Assembly: GCF_019038435.1 (NCBI RefSeq)
Contig: NZ_JAGPOX010000090.1
Coordinates: 1-40,314, forward strand
Length of the DNA: 40,314 nt
Direction: 5' to 3'
Origin: Nocardia alni
Lineage (GTDB): Bacteria > Actinomycetota > Actinomycetes > Mycobacteriales > Mycobacteriaceae
Part shown: in pieces, positions 7,688 to 14,983 of the stretch
How positions within the stretch are numbered: position 1 is the first letter of the stretch
Layout: every line of letters starts with the position of its first letter
Notes under the pieces: generated by a model
Seen by the model: only the letters and a program-made list of their open reading frames with translations
Told to the model about the DNA's origin: nothing
The model's database searches: none
Position numbers and translations under genes: made by a program

Positions 7688-9232
7688 ATGGCACGCAGCG
7701 TAGTAATTGTCGGAGGAGGTACATCCGGATGGATGACCGCCGCTTATCTTTCCAAGGCTCTGCCCACGGTCGAGGTCACGCTGATCGAATCGAAGAATAC
7801 CGGTAGGATCGGTGTCGGCGAGGCGACGTTCAGCACGATTCGGCACTTCTTCGACTACCTCGGCTTGGACGAGCGGGATTGGTTGCCGCAGTGCGCCGGC
7901 GGCTATAAGCTCGGCATCAGGTTTCAGAATTGGGGTGGTGCGGGAGATCATTTCTACCATCCCTTCGAGCGGTGGAATCAGGTACGCGGATTCAGCATGG
8001 GCGAGTGGTGGCTGGCGAGCGACCGTTCGGAGCCGTTCGACCGTGCGACCTTTGTGACGCCGCATATCTGTGAGGCCACCCGTTCGCCGCGGACCCTGGA
8101 TGGGCGGACATATGCCGGTGCGATCACCGAGGACCTGGGGAAATCGACGCTACTGGACCAGGTCGAGCAGTTCCCCTATGCGTATCACTTCGATGCCGAT
8201 CGTGTCGCCAATTATTTGTCGAAGTACGCGGTGACGCGAGGCGTCAAGCATATCGTCGACGATGTCGTAGAAGTGAACGTCGACGGTTCCGGAGCGATTT
8301 CCGGCATCGTTTCGGCTGATTCCGGTGAATTGACGGCCGATCTCTACATCGACTGCACCGGCTTCCGCTCGCTGCTGCTGGGCAAGGCGCTGGGCGAGCC
8401 GTTCGAATCGTTCACCGATCTGCTGCCCAACAATCGCGCGGTCGCCTTGCGCGTACCGCGTACTCCGCTGGAGAGTATGGAACCGTATACCACCGCGCAG
8501 ACCATGCGATGCGGTTGGCGATGGACGATCCCGCTGTACCAGCGGAACGGATACGGGTATGTGTACTGCGACGAGTACATCACGCCCGAGGAGGCGGAAG
8601 CGGAGCTGAGGGATTCGATCCCGTTCGATACGACCGACTGCCCGGCGAACCATATCAGGATGCGCATCGGGCGGAGCCGGCGCTCGTGGGTGTCCAACTG
8701 CGTGGCGATCGGACTGGCGAGTGCGTTCGTCGAGCCTCTGGAATCGACCGGGATCTTCTTCATACAGCAGGCGATCGAGGAATTGGTCCGATTCTTCCCG
8801 GGCGACGGCGACAACGAATGGCTGCGTACCGAGTACAACAAGCGGATCTGGCATGCGGTGGAAGGCGTGAAGAATTTCCTCATCCTCCACTTCGCGGGCG
8901 CGCGGCGCAACGATACGCCCTACTGGCAGGATCGTAAGACCATGACGATCCCACCGGAGCTGTCCCGGATATTGGCGCTCGCGCGAAACGGACTGCTCGA
9001 CGAGGAGAGTATCTATCCGAAGTTCCACGGATTCGAGTCGTATTCCTGGAACAGCATGATCCTCGGTCTCGGCCTGGGCCCCGAAGGGGCGCGGCCCGCG
9101 GTGCGCATATTGTCCGCCGAGACGCCGCCGGCCGAATTCGAGAAGATCAAGTTCGAAGCCGCTGCCGCGGTGGCCGAACTGCCGTCCTGCTTCGAATATC
9201 TCGACCATCTCGCGAGCCACGCGGCGAACTGA
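7688..9232 (+). CDS. Flavin-dependent tryptophan halogenase
   Basis: A 514-residue FADH2-dependent halogenase of the tryptophan 5/6/7-halogenase family. The FAD-binding GGGTSGWMTAAY is at residues 9-20. The catalytic Lys is K74 in GGYKLGIRFQNW. WxWxIP, which separates halogenases from monooxygenases, is W277-R-W-T-I-P282. The second catalytic residue is E352 in FVEPLESTGIFF. All key residues are present, so it should be active, making hypohalous acid that reaches the indole through Lys. AGGAAGG precedes ATG 7688, and the gene follows the prenyltransferase by 35 bases. Codon use is less GC-rich than in the catabolic genes around it, suggesting acquisition. It needs FADH2 from a reductase; the nearest is at 1685-2227. 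Regiospecificity and halide cannot be predicted by eye. Confidence 0.93.
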   Translation: MARSVVIVGGGTSGWMTAAYLSKALPTVEVTLIESKNTGRIGVGEATFSTIRHFFDYLGLDERDWLPQCAGGYKLGIRFQNWGGAGDHFYHPFERWNQVRGFSMGEWWLASDRSEPFDRATFVTPHICEATRSPRTLDGRTYAGAITEDLGKSTLLDQVEQFPYAYHFDADRVANYLSKYAVTRGVKHIVDDVVEVNVDGSGAISGIVSADSGELTADLYIDCTGFRSLLLGKALGEPFESFTDLLPNNRAVALRVPRTPLESMEPYTTAQTMRCGWRWTIPLYQRNGYGYVYCDEYITPEEAEAELRDSIPFDTTDCPANHIRMRIGRSRRSWVSNCVAIGLASAFVEPLESTGIFFIQQAIEELVRFFPGDGDNEWLRTEYNKRIWHAVEGVKNFLILHFAGARRNDTPYWQDRKTMTIPPELSRILALARNGLLDEESIYPKFHGFESYSWNSMILGLGLGPEGARPAVRILSAETPPAEFEKIKFEAAAAVAELPSCFEYLDHLASHAAN

Positions 9233-9849
9233 TGATATCCGCCGCCCTCGCCCTGGCAGCGGCGGTTGTCGTGCTGATCGCGGTCCCCGGTCCGAGCGTC
9301 GTCTTCATTGTCACACAGACCTTGACCTCCGGCCGGGGAGCGGCATTACGGGCCGTTGTCGGCAATTCCCTGGGAATGCTGACCGGCGCCGTACTCGTCA
9401 TTACCGTCCTCGATCGAGCACTGCAGCAATCCAGTCATGTGGGCACGGTTCTCCATATAGCCGGCGCCGCGGTGCTGGCCCTGCTGGGCGCGTCGTACGT
9501 CTGGAAGGCATTCAGGAATACGGCCGACGCCCCGCCCGAGATCACCGGGCGTACCGACGGCGCGTCCGTGCTGTCGGGCTGGCTCGTGGGCGTCACGAAT
9601 CCGAAGGTGCTTGTGGTCTTCGGCGTGATCACTCCGGGGTTCATGCCGCCCGGTGCGCACTCGTTCCTCGACCTGATGCTCCTGAGCCTCGTCCCGATCG
9701 TCGTCGGACTGATCGTCGACTCACTCTGGGTCGAGGCGTCCCATCGAGCGCGAAATCTGGCGAAGAACGGCCTGTCCCTGCCGTGGGCGAATGGCGTCGG
9801 CGGCGTAATCATGCTGGGAGTATCTGTTTTCCTGTTCACCGGGCTGTAG
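9232..9849 (+). CDS. LysE/RhtB-family amino-acid exporter
   Basis: A 205-residue integral membrane protein with about six hydrophobic segments. The first carries the family motif VPGPSVVFIVTQ, followed by a GRGAALRAVVGNSLGM loop typical of LysE/RhtB, and a later GVTNPKVLVVFGV helix, also characteristic. Members export amino acids and derivatives by proton antiport. Its ATG overlaps the halogenase stop (TGATG at 9230-9234), so translation is coupled and the transported compound is probably the cassette's product, a modified tryptophan or indole. That substrate is inference from context. Confidence 0.88.
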   Translation: MISAALALAAAVVVLIAVPGPSVVFIVTQTLTSGRGAALRAVVGNSLGMLTGAVLVITVLDRALQQSSHVGTVLHIAGAAVLALLGASYVWKAFRNTADAPPEITGRTDGASVLSGWLVGVTNPKVLVVFGVITPGFMPPGAHSFLDLMLLSLVPIVVGLIVDSLWVEASHRARNLAKNGLSLPWANGVGGVIMLGVSVFLFTGL

Positions 9850-9855
9850 CGGGAC

Positions 9856-10647
9856 CTAGACGGTCTTGATCGCCCCGCCGTCGGCCAAATAGTTTGCGCC
9901 GGTGAGGTTTCCTGATACGGATGAGGCCAGGAAGGTGACCAGCGCCGCGGTTTCGCGCGGTTCGGTGAGCCTGCCGGTGGTGATGCCCATCCGGGCGGGG
10001 GCCTGGGCGAGGAATTCGTCGAGGGTGATTCCGTACTGGGCGGCGACCTCGGCGGCGTAACCGTCGGGGGCCGACCAGTTGCGGGTGCGAGTGGGGCCGG
10101 GCGAGACGGTGAGTGCGCGCAAGCCCTGTGCGCCGAACTCTTCGGCGAGTGCCTTCGTGAGGTTGTTCAGCGCGGCCTTCGCGGTGCCGTAGTCGGCGGG
10201 GTGATAGGCGGCGTTGGCGCCGATGGAGGAGATGTTGATGATCACGCCGCGCCGGCGGAGCAGGCTGGGCAGGGCGCGACGGGTGACTCGGACGGTGCCG
10301 AACAGGTTGAGTTCGTAGGTGCGGTGCCAGGCGTCGTCGGAGATGTCCAGAAAGCCGCCGGCGTCGGCACTTCCGGGGACGACGCCGCCTACGTTGTTGA
10401 TCAGAATATCGATCTCACCGAGGATCTCGCCGGCCCGTTCGATCAGGGTGGCGGCTCCGTCGGCGGTGGCCAGGTCGACCGGCACCGTGGTGGACGGGCC
10501 GTCGAGCTCGCGGAGCTCGGGGGTGATCGTGCGCGCGGCGGCAACGACGCGCACTCCCTCGGCGGTCAGGGCCCGCACGATGTCCAGGCCGATGCCTTTG
10601 CTCGCCCCGGTGACGACGGCGGTCTTGCCGGTGAGTCGCAGATCCAT
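9856..10647 (-). CDS. SDR-family oxidoreductase
   Basis: A 263-residue classical short-chain dehydrogenase. It has TGASKGIG (cofactor-binding TGxxxGxG) near the N-terminus, LINNVGG (NNxG), IINISSIG (Ser), DYGTAKAALN (YxxxK) and a terminal LADGGAIKTV. It resembles FabG-like proteins found under TetR control in actinobacteria. It is downstream of, and probably co-transcribed with, the TetR gene at 10730, and converges with the exporter gene six bases away. It may be unrelated to the halogenase cassette. Substrate unknown. Confidence 0.85.
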   Translation of the reverse strand: MDLRLTGKTAVVTGASKGIGLDIVRALTAEGVRVVAAARTITPELRELDGPSTTVPVDLATADGAATLIERAGEILGEIDILINNVGGVVPGSADAGGFLDISDDAWHRTYELNLFGTVRVTRRALPSLLRRRGVIINISSIGANAAYHPADYGTAKAALNNLTKALAEEFGAQGLRALTVSPGPTRTRNWSAPDGYAAEVAAQYGITLDEFLAQAPARMGITTGRLTEPRETAALVTFLASSVSGNLTGANYLADGGAIKTV

Positions 10648-10662
10648 GACGCTCCTTATTTA

Positions 10663-10672
10663 AACTCGAGTT
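10663..10672. promoter_or_regulatory. Palindrome AACTCGAGTT before the SDR gene
   Basis: A perfect 10-bp palindrome in a short A/T-rich stretch 15 bases upstream of the SDR start, between it and the TetR gene. It could be a TetR half of a wider imperfect site. It differs from the repeat upstream of the TetR gene itself, which weakens the case for a common regulator. Confidence 0.3.
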
Positions 10673-10729
10673 ACAGAATTACGGCAGCCGTCGTCCGTCA
10701 CTGCCGCGCTCACCGAACCGGCCGGTGAA

Positions 10730-11305
10730 TTACAGTGCCCGCATTGCCATTTCGACCAGGCCGGCAAGCCGTTCCGGACGCGGATCGGCCTTGGCGAGCA
10801 CCCGCATTCCGTTGATGGTCGCGAGCAGGAAGTTGGCCGCGGCCTGCGGATCCAGATCGGCGGCGAACTCCCCCGCGCGCCGCCCCTCCTCGATGGCGCC
10901 CCGGAAGGCGTCGTGCTGACGGTCGAAAATACGCCGCACCAGCAGACCGACCGTGTCGTCGTCGCTCAGCTCCACCGCGGTGTTCGTGGCCAGGCACCCG
11001 CGGCGTTCGGTATCCACGCATGCCGCCTCCAGCACCATGCTCAGCGCGGCGCGCACCCGTTCCCGCGGCGAGCCCGGACCGTCCAGCAGGTTGATCAACC
11101 GCGCGGTTTCCTGCGCCTGATATCGGCGTAGGGCCCGCTCGAACAGGTCGCGTTTACCCGCGAACGCGTTGTACAGACTCCCCCGGCCGATACCGATCGT
11201 ATCGACCAGGTCCTGCGGGGTAGTGCGGGCATAACCCTTGCGCCAGAACACCTCCATCGCCGCGGCGACCGCGTCGTCGGGATCGAAGCTCTTCGTACGT
11301 GCCAC
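10730..11305 (-). CDS. TetR-family transcriptional regulator
   Basis: A 191-residue TetR repressor. The N-terminal helix-turn-helix spans about residues 10-55, with ALxVFWRKGY-like helix 1, TTPQDLVDTIGIGRGSLYNA as the recognition region and FAGKRDLF closing it. The ligand domain carries RRGCLATNTAVEL, as in NemR/AcrR-like members. It starts with GTG 11305. An inverted repeat lies 14 bases upstream, suggesting autoregulation. The following SDR gene in the same direction is the likely target. Confidence 0.9.
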   Translation of the reverse strand: MARTKSFDPDDAVAAAMEVFWRKGYARTTPQDLVDTIGIGRGSLYNAFAGKRDLFERALRRYQAQETARLINLLDGPGSPRERVRAALSMVLEAACVDTERRGCLATNTAVELSDDDTVGLLVRRIFDRQHDAFRGAIEEGRRAGEFAADLDPQAAANFLLATINGMRVLAKADPRPERLAGLVEMAMRAL

Positions 11306-11318
11306 GCGATCGACGGTA

Positions 11319-11348
11319 GATTATTTTGTAATCATAAGTCAAATAATC
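11319..11348. promoter_or_regulatory. Inverted repeat GATTATTT / AAATAATC, candidate TetR operator
   Basis: GATTATTT (11319-11326) and AAATAATC (11341-11348) are exact inverted copies 14 bases apart. A second symmetry, GATTA/TAATC, lies at 11319-11333. This is the most A/T-rich spot of the neighbourhood and lies directly before the TetR gene's GTG, where an autorepressor would bind. Confidence 0.5.
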
Positions 11349-11441
11349 GACAGGCAGGCCAGTGGAACTGGACGACCTCCTCGTCGAACACCGCTGATTT
11401 GCACGATGCGTACCACAGCCAGGGGCGGCAAACTGGCATGC

Positions 11442-11633
11442 ATGCACGAAGATCGCGTTCCTGGTACATCGCGTGTCGCGGATTCGGTTTACGCCGAGCG
11501 GCGCCGCGTCGCCGAGCAGGCCTGCACCGAACTGCGTCGTGCTGGGCTACGTGCGACGCTGCATAACGATGTTCGCGAACGACCCGCAAACAACTCCCTC
11601 AACCCCTACACGGTCGAGATCGGATGCCCATAA
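11442..11633 (+). CDS. Possible 63-residue hypothetical protein
   Basis: An open frame starting MHEDRVPGTSRVADS, then VYAERRRVAEQACTELRRAG, and ending NSLNPYTVEIGCP. The helix followed by GLRATLHNDV has the look of a small alpha/beta protein, and this is the only frame with protein-like composition in the gap 11306-11674. No clear ribosome site precedes it and I recognise no family. It could be a gene fragment. An 11-codon frame at 11361-11396 that ends in TGA lies just upstream and shows nothing recognisable. Confidence 0.3.
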   Translation: MHEDRVPGTSRVADSVYAERRRVAEQACTELRRAGLRATLHNDVRERPANNSLNPYTVEIGCP

Positions 11634-11674
11634 CTCTGGGGCCGTGGCGAACCGCTCGTCTCGCCCGGCTCGGG

Positions 11675-13126
11675 TTAAGAGGTCCTGGCGGGCATGGCCG
11701 GGTCTCGGGGTAGGCCCAGGACCTGTTCGGCGATTGTATTGCGTTGGATCTCAGCGGTTCCCGTGCCGATCGTGGATGCGCGCGTGCGCAGGAAACCCCA
11801 TGTCCAGCGGCCTCGTTGGATTGCGTGGGGGTCGTTGCGGTCCAGGGTTCCGTAGGGGCCCAAGAGGTCTAGGGCGAATTCGTGCAGGTCTTGTTCGAAG
11901 GTGGCTATGAACAGGCGGGCCGTCGAGGAGGCTGGGCCGGGTTCACCCGTGGCCAGGATGTCGGTGATGGTTCGGGCGCCGGTCAGGCGCATGATTCGTA
12001 CACGGATCTCGAAGTCTGCCAGTCGATCTCGGACCAGGGGGTCGGTCGTCGCGCCACGGTCTCGGGCCAGTTCGATCAATTCGTCCAGGATTCGGCGGTA
12101 CAGGGCGGCCTGGTTCATGGCGCCGGCTGCGCGCTCGTGACCCAGGCTGGTGCGCACCAGTGGCCAGCCGCCGTTTTCCTCGCCGATGCGGTTGGTTACG
12201 GGGACTCGCACGTTGTCCAGGAAGACTTCGCAGAACTGTGCCTCGCCGGTCAGGTCTACCAGGGGGCGGATGCTCACTCCCGGGGCGTGCGCGTCGATCA
12301 GCAGGTAGCTGATGCCGTCCTGGCGCGATCCTGGTGGGCCCGTGCGGACGAGGGTGAACAGGATGTCGGCGATGTCGCCGGCCGAGGTCCACACCTTCTG
12401 TCCGTTGACCACGTATTCGGCGTCGGGGTCGTCCGCGCCGCCGCCTGCGCGCCGGGCGGTGGTGCGCAGCGAGGGCAGATCCGAGCCCGCCTCCGGTTCG
12501 GAATAGCCTTGCGCCCAGACCATGTCGCCGCGCAGCATCGGCCGCAGGTATCGCTGCTTCTGTTCGGCGGTGCCGTGGATGATGATCGTCGGCGCCGCGA
12601 TGCCCAGCCCGGTGCCCAGGGGCCGGGGGACTCGGGCTCGGGCGTACTCCTCGTGGTAGATCACCTGCCGGGCGAAGCTCAGCCCCATGCCACCGTATTC
12701 GACCGGCCAGCTCGGTCCGGCGTATCCGGCGTCGAAAAGCGTTGCCAGCCAGTCTTTCTGCCAGGAAAGTCGCTCGGCCGGATCGCGGGGCCGCCGACCC
12801 GGATGCCGCTCGGCCAGAAACTCCCGTAGCCGCGCTCGGAACCGCTCGTCGGTGTCGGCCTCCATCGAGTCGATTCCGGCCGGATAAGACTGTGCCGCAC
12901 CGGCTTCGATCGGTCCCTTCTCGGCTGATCCGGCCCGGGCCCGACCGATCCCGTGCGCCTGGCTCCCCACCGAATCAGCCCGGGCCGCAGCGGTTCCGAT
13001 CGAGTCTGCCGTGGCCGAGCCGCTTCCGGCTGGATCCGTCCCCGCAGGATCATTACGAGCCGGACCGGTTGGCGCCGAATCGATTCCGGTCGGATCGTGG
13101 CGGCGCCTGAGTGGTGGTGTGCTCAC
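11675..13126 (-). CDS. Acyl-CoA dehydrogenase with low-complexity N-terminal extension
   Basis: A 483-residue acyl-CoA dehydrogenase. The catalytic body begins about residue 88 (MEADTDERFRARLREFLAER). It shows PSWPVEYGGMGLSF, the FAD/substrate loop WAQGYSEPEAGSDLPSLRT, GQKVWTSAGDIAD and the C-terminal TIGTGTAEIQRNTIAEQVLG, the signature of the subunit type that pairs with HGGIGYTWEHD-type partners in steroid-degrading heterotetramers. Residues 1-87 are an unusual run of D-P-T-G, D-S-I-G and D-S-V-G-like units rich in Ala, Gly, Asp and Ser. GTG 13126 is chosen because GAGGAG lies seven bases upstream, overlapping the preceding SDR stop, while ATG 12865 has no ribosome site. The extension is therefore probably translated. 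Confidence 0.88.
   Translation of the reverse strand: MSTPPLRRRHDPTGIDSAPTGPARNDPAGTDPAGSGSATADSIGTAAARADSVGSQAHGIGRARAGSAEKGPIEAGAAQSYPAGIDSMEADTDERFRARLREFLAERHPGRRPRDPAERLSWQKDWLATLFDAGYAGPSWPVEYGGMGLSFARQVIYHEEYARARVPRPLGTGLGIAAPTIIIHGTAEQKQRYLRPMLRGDMVWAQGYSEPEAGSDLPSLRTTARRAGGGADDPDAEYVVNGQKVWTSAGDIADILFTLVRTGPPGSRQDGISYLLIDAHAPGVSIRPLVDLTGEAQFCEVFLDNVRVPVTNRIGEENGGWPLVRTSLGHERAAGAMNQAALYRRILDELIELARDRGATTDPLVRDRLADFEIRVRIMRLTGARTITDILATGEPGPASSTARLFIATFEQDLHEFALDLLGPYGTLDRNDPHAIQRGRWTWGFLRTRASTIGTGTAEIQRNTIAEQVLGLPRDPAMPARTS
12866..13117. repeat. Low-complexity imperfect repeat encoding the dehydrogenase N-terminus
   Basis: About 250 bases made of irregular copies of a short unit resembling tcgattccggtcggatc on the + strand (close copies near 12867 and 13079), with many ggatc and ccgg cores. 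On the coding strand they give D-P-x-G and D-S-x-G units. Several frames on both strands stay open here, typical of expanded repeats. It lies wholly inside the acyl-CoA dehydrogenase reading frame. Confidence 0.6.
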
Positions 13127-13141
13127 CTGGTTCTCCTCACC

Positions 13142-13900
13142 TCAGCGCGGGGCCATCCGGATGCCGCCGTCGAGGCGGATGGTCTGGGCGTTCAGGTAGG
13201 GGTTCTCGAGCATTTCGATGGCCAGGCGCGCGAAGTCGTCCGGATCGCCCAGGCGTTTGGGGTGGGGCACCTGGGCGGCCAGGCTGTCGCGGATGTCGGC
13301 GCGCAGGCGGCCCAGCATGGGGGTGTCCATGATGCCGGGGGCGATGGTGTTCACCCGGATCTGCCGGCTGGCCAGGTCACGGGCCGCGACCAGGGTGAGG
13401 CCGTGCACGCCCGCCTTCGACGCGGAGTAGGAACTCTGACCGATCTGACCGTCGAACGCGGCGACCGACGCGGTCAGGACGATGGCGCCGCGGTCGCCGT
13501 CGACGACGTCGTTGGTCGCCAACCGGGCGGCCGCCAGGCGCAGCACGTTGTAGGTGCCGATCAGGTTGATCCGCACCACCTCCGCGAAGGTGTCCAGCGG
13601 GCCGGGGTTGCCCTCCTTGTCGAGGATCCGCACCCGGTCGCCGCCCCGCCCGGCGCAGTGCACCACGAAACGCAACGGGCCCGCGGCATCCAGAGCAGCC
13701 GTAACCTCGGCCTCGTCGGTGACGTCCGCGCGGACGAACTGCGCGGCGTCTCCCAGTTCCGCGACCGCCTTCGCGCCCTGCTCCGCAGAGATATCGGCCA
13801 GCACCACGCAACCACCGCGCTCGACGATCCGGCGCGCGGTGGCCAGTCCCAGTCCGGAGGCGCCGCCGGTGACGAGCGCACCGTAACCGTGCATGTTCAT
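13142..13900 (-). CDS. SDR-family 3-hydroxyacyl-CoA dehydrogenase-like protein
   Basis: A 252-residue short-chain dehydrogenase resembling the type-10 17beta-hydroxysteroid / 3-hydroxyacyl-CoA dehydrogenase group: MNMHGYGALVTGGASGLGLA at the N-terminus (TGGxxGxG), VVLADIS (acidic residue for NAD), VVHCAGRG, VLTASVAAFDGQIG (Ser), SSYSASKAGV (YxxxK) and VNTIAPGIMDTPM. ATG 13900 is set by AAGGAG six bases upstream; the longer open frame adds a non-family Ser-rich stretch. The acyl-CoA dehydrogenase follows after 15 bases, and an enoyl-CoA hydratase and thiolase are divergently placed, so it probably does the 3-hydroxyacyl-CoA step of a beta-oxidation cycle. Confidence 0.85.
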   Translation of the reverse strand: MNMHGYGALVTGGASGLGLATARRIVERGGCVVLADISAEQGAKAVAELGDAAQFVRADVTDEAEVTAALDAAGPLRFVVHCAGRGGDRVRILDKEGNPGPLDTFAEVVRINLIGTYNVLRLAAARLATNDVVDGDRGAIVLTASVAAFDGQIGQSSYSASKAGVHGLTLVAARDLASRQIRVNTIAPGIMDTPMLGRLRADIRDSLAAQVPHPKRLGDPDDFARLAIEMLENPYLNAQTIRLDGGIRMAPR

Positions 13901-14172
13901 ATGGAACTCCTTACCGGCCAAGGGATCTGCCGATACCGTCGGATCGTGATCCGAGCTGCTGCTCGCGGGGGCGTTCGACGAGGATGCGTCCACCGAACAC
14001 CCTAATTAGTGTACGTATTTACCACAGGAGCGCAGTACCCCGACAGGTATCACGGCCAATTATGCTGGAAAATAGACCAAATTCACCCACCGGTCTGTCA
14101 ATCGGGTTCTATTCAGGATACTATTCATGCGATCGGCGGGGGATACAGCCGAGTCGGCACGAAGGAGGAGAT
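13901..14172. promoter_or_regulatory. Divergent promoter region between the two beta-oxidation units
   Basis: A 272-base gap, A/T-rich around 13995-14130. CTAATTAG (14002-14009) is a perfect 8-bp palindrome with partial symmetry on both flanks. CTATTCA occurs twice, 14 bp apart, near 14108 and 14122. Both pairs of genes probably start transcription here under shared control. No regulator is assigned. Confidence 0.4.
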
Positions 14173-14937
14173 GTGTCGGAGCCAGTCCTGGTGGAACGCC
14201 GCGGCGCGGTCCAGATCATCACCATCAACCGGCCCGAGGTGCGCAACGCCCTCGATGCCGCGGTCGCGAAGGGGGTAGCCGCCGCGGTCGACGAGTTGGA
14301 CGACTCCGACGGGCTACGGGCCGCCGTGCTCACCGGCGCGGGCGGAACCTTCTCGGCGGGTTGGGATCTCAAGGCCATGCTGCGCGGCGAGAGCCCTGCC
14401 ATCGAGGGCCGCGGGCTGTGCGGAATCGCCATGACGCCCCCGCGCAAACCGCTCATCGCCGCGGTGGAGGGCTGGGCCCTGGCCGGAGGTTTCGAACTCG
14501 CACTGGCCTGCGATCTCGTCGTAGCCTCCCGCACGGCCCGGTTCGGCGTCCCCGAGGTGCGGCGCGGCTTGGTCGCCCGCGCGGGTGCGGCGATGCTGCT
14601 GCCGCGCCGGATCCCCTACGCGCTGGCGTTGGAACTGCTGCTGACCGGCCAGCCGATCGGCGCGCCCAAGGCCGCGGAGATCGGCCTGATCAACCGGCTC
14701 ACCGACGAAGGCGACGCCCTCGACGGCGCGATCGAACTGGCCGAGACCATCGCCGCCAACGGCCCGCTCGCCATCGCCGCGACCAAGCAGGTCGCCCGCG
14801 CCGCCCAGGATTGGACCTTCCCGGAGGCCTGGCAGCGCCAGGCCGCGATCACCGATCCGGTCTTCGCCTCCGCCGACGCCACCGAGGGCGCCACCGCCTT
14901 CGTCGAGAAACGTCCGGCGGTCTGGCAAGGCCGCTGA
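14173..14937 (+). CDS. Enoyl-CoA hydratase/isomerase (crotonase family)
   Basis: A 254-residue crotonase-fold protein that would hydrate or isomerise an enoyl-CoA. It has ITINRPEVRNALD near the N-terminus. The first oxyanion-hole strand is GAGGTFSAGWDLKAM, and the second is the GWALAGGFELALACD segment with the Gly-Gly turn. The FGVPEVRRGLVA segment carries the usual Glu, and a KQVARAA helix follows. GTG 14173 is preceded by an excellent GAAGGAGGAGAT. The thiolase follows 46 bases later in the same direction. Confidence 0.9.
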   Translation: MSEPVLVERRGAVQIITINRPEVRNALDAAVAKGVAAAVDELDDSDGLRAAVLTGAGGTFSAGWDLKAMLRGESPAIEGRGLCGIAMTPPRKPLIAAVEGWALAGGFELALACDLVVASRTARFGVPEVRRGLVARAGAAMLLPRRIPYALALELLLTGQPIGAPKAAEIGLINRLTDEGDALDGAIELAETIAANGPLAIAATKQVARAAQDWTFPEAWQRQAAITDPVFASADATEGATAFVEKRPAVWQGR

Positions 14938-14983
14938 CCCGAACAGAACCCGTGCCCGCAGGGGCAGAGCGAGAGGAAATCCC

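Noticed and set aside
12866..13117. Short repeats considered as a CRISPR array or a minisatellite outside genes
   Set aside because: Units are irregular, too short, without constant spacers, and lie in frame inside the dehydrogenase gene.
12953..14005. 350-codon plus-strand open frame across the SDR gene
   Set aside because: It is antisense to an SDR with TGGASGLG and YSASK motifs. Its first part is only the reverse of the low-complexity repeat.
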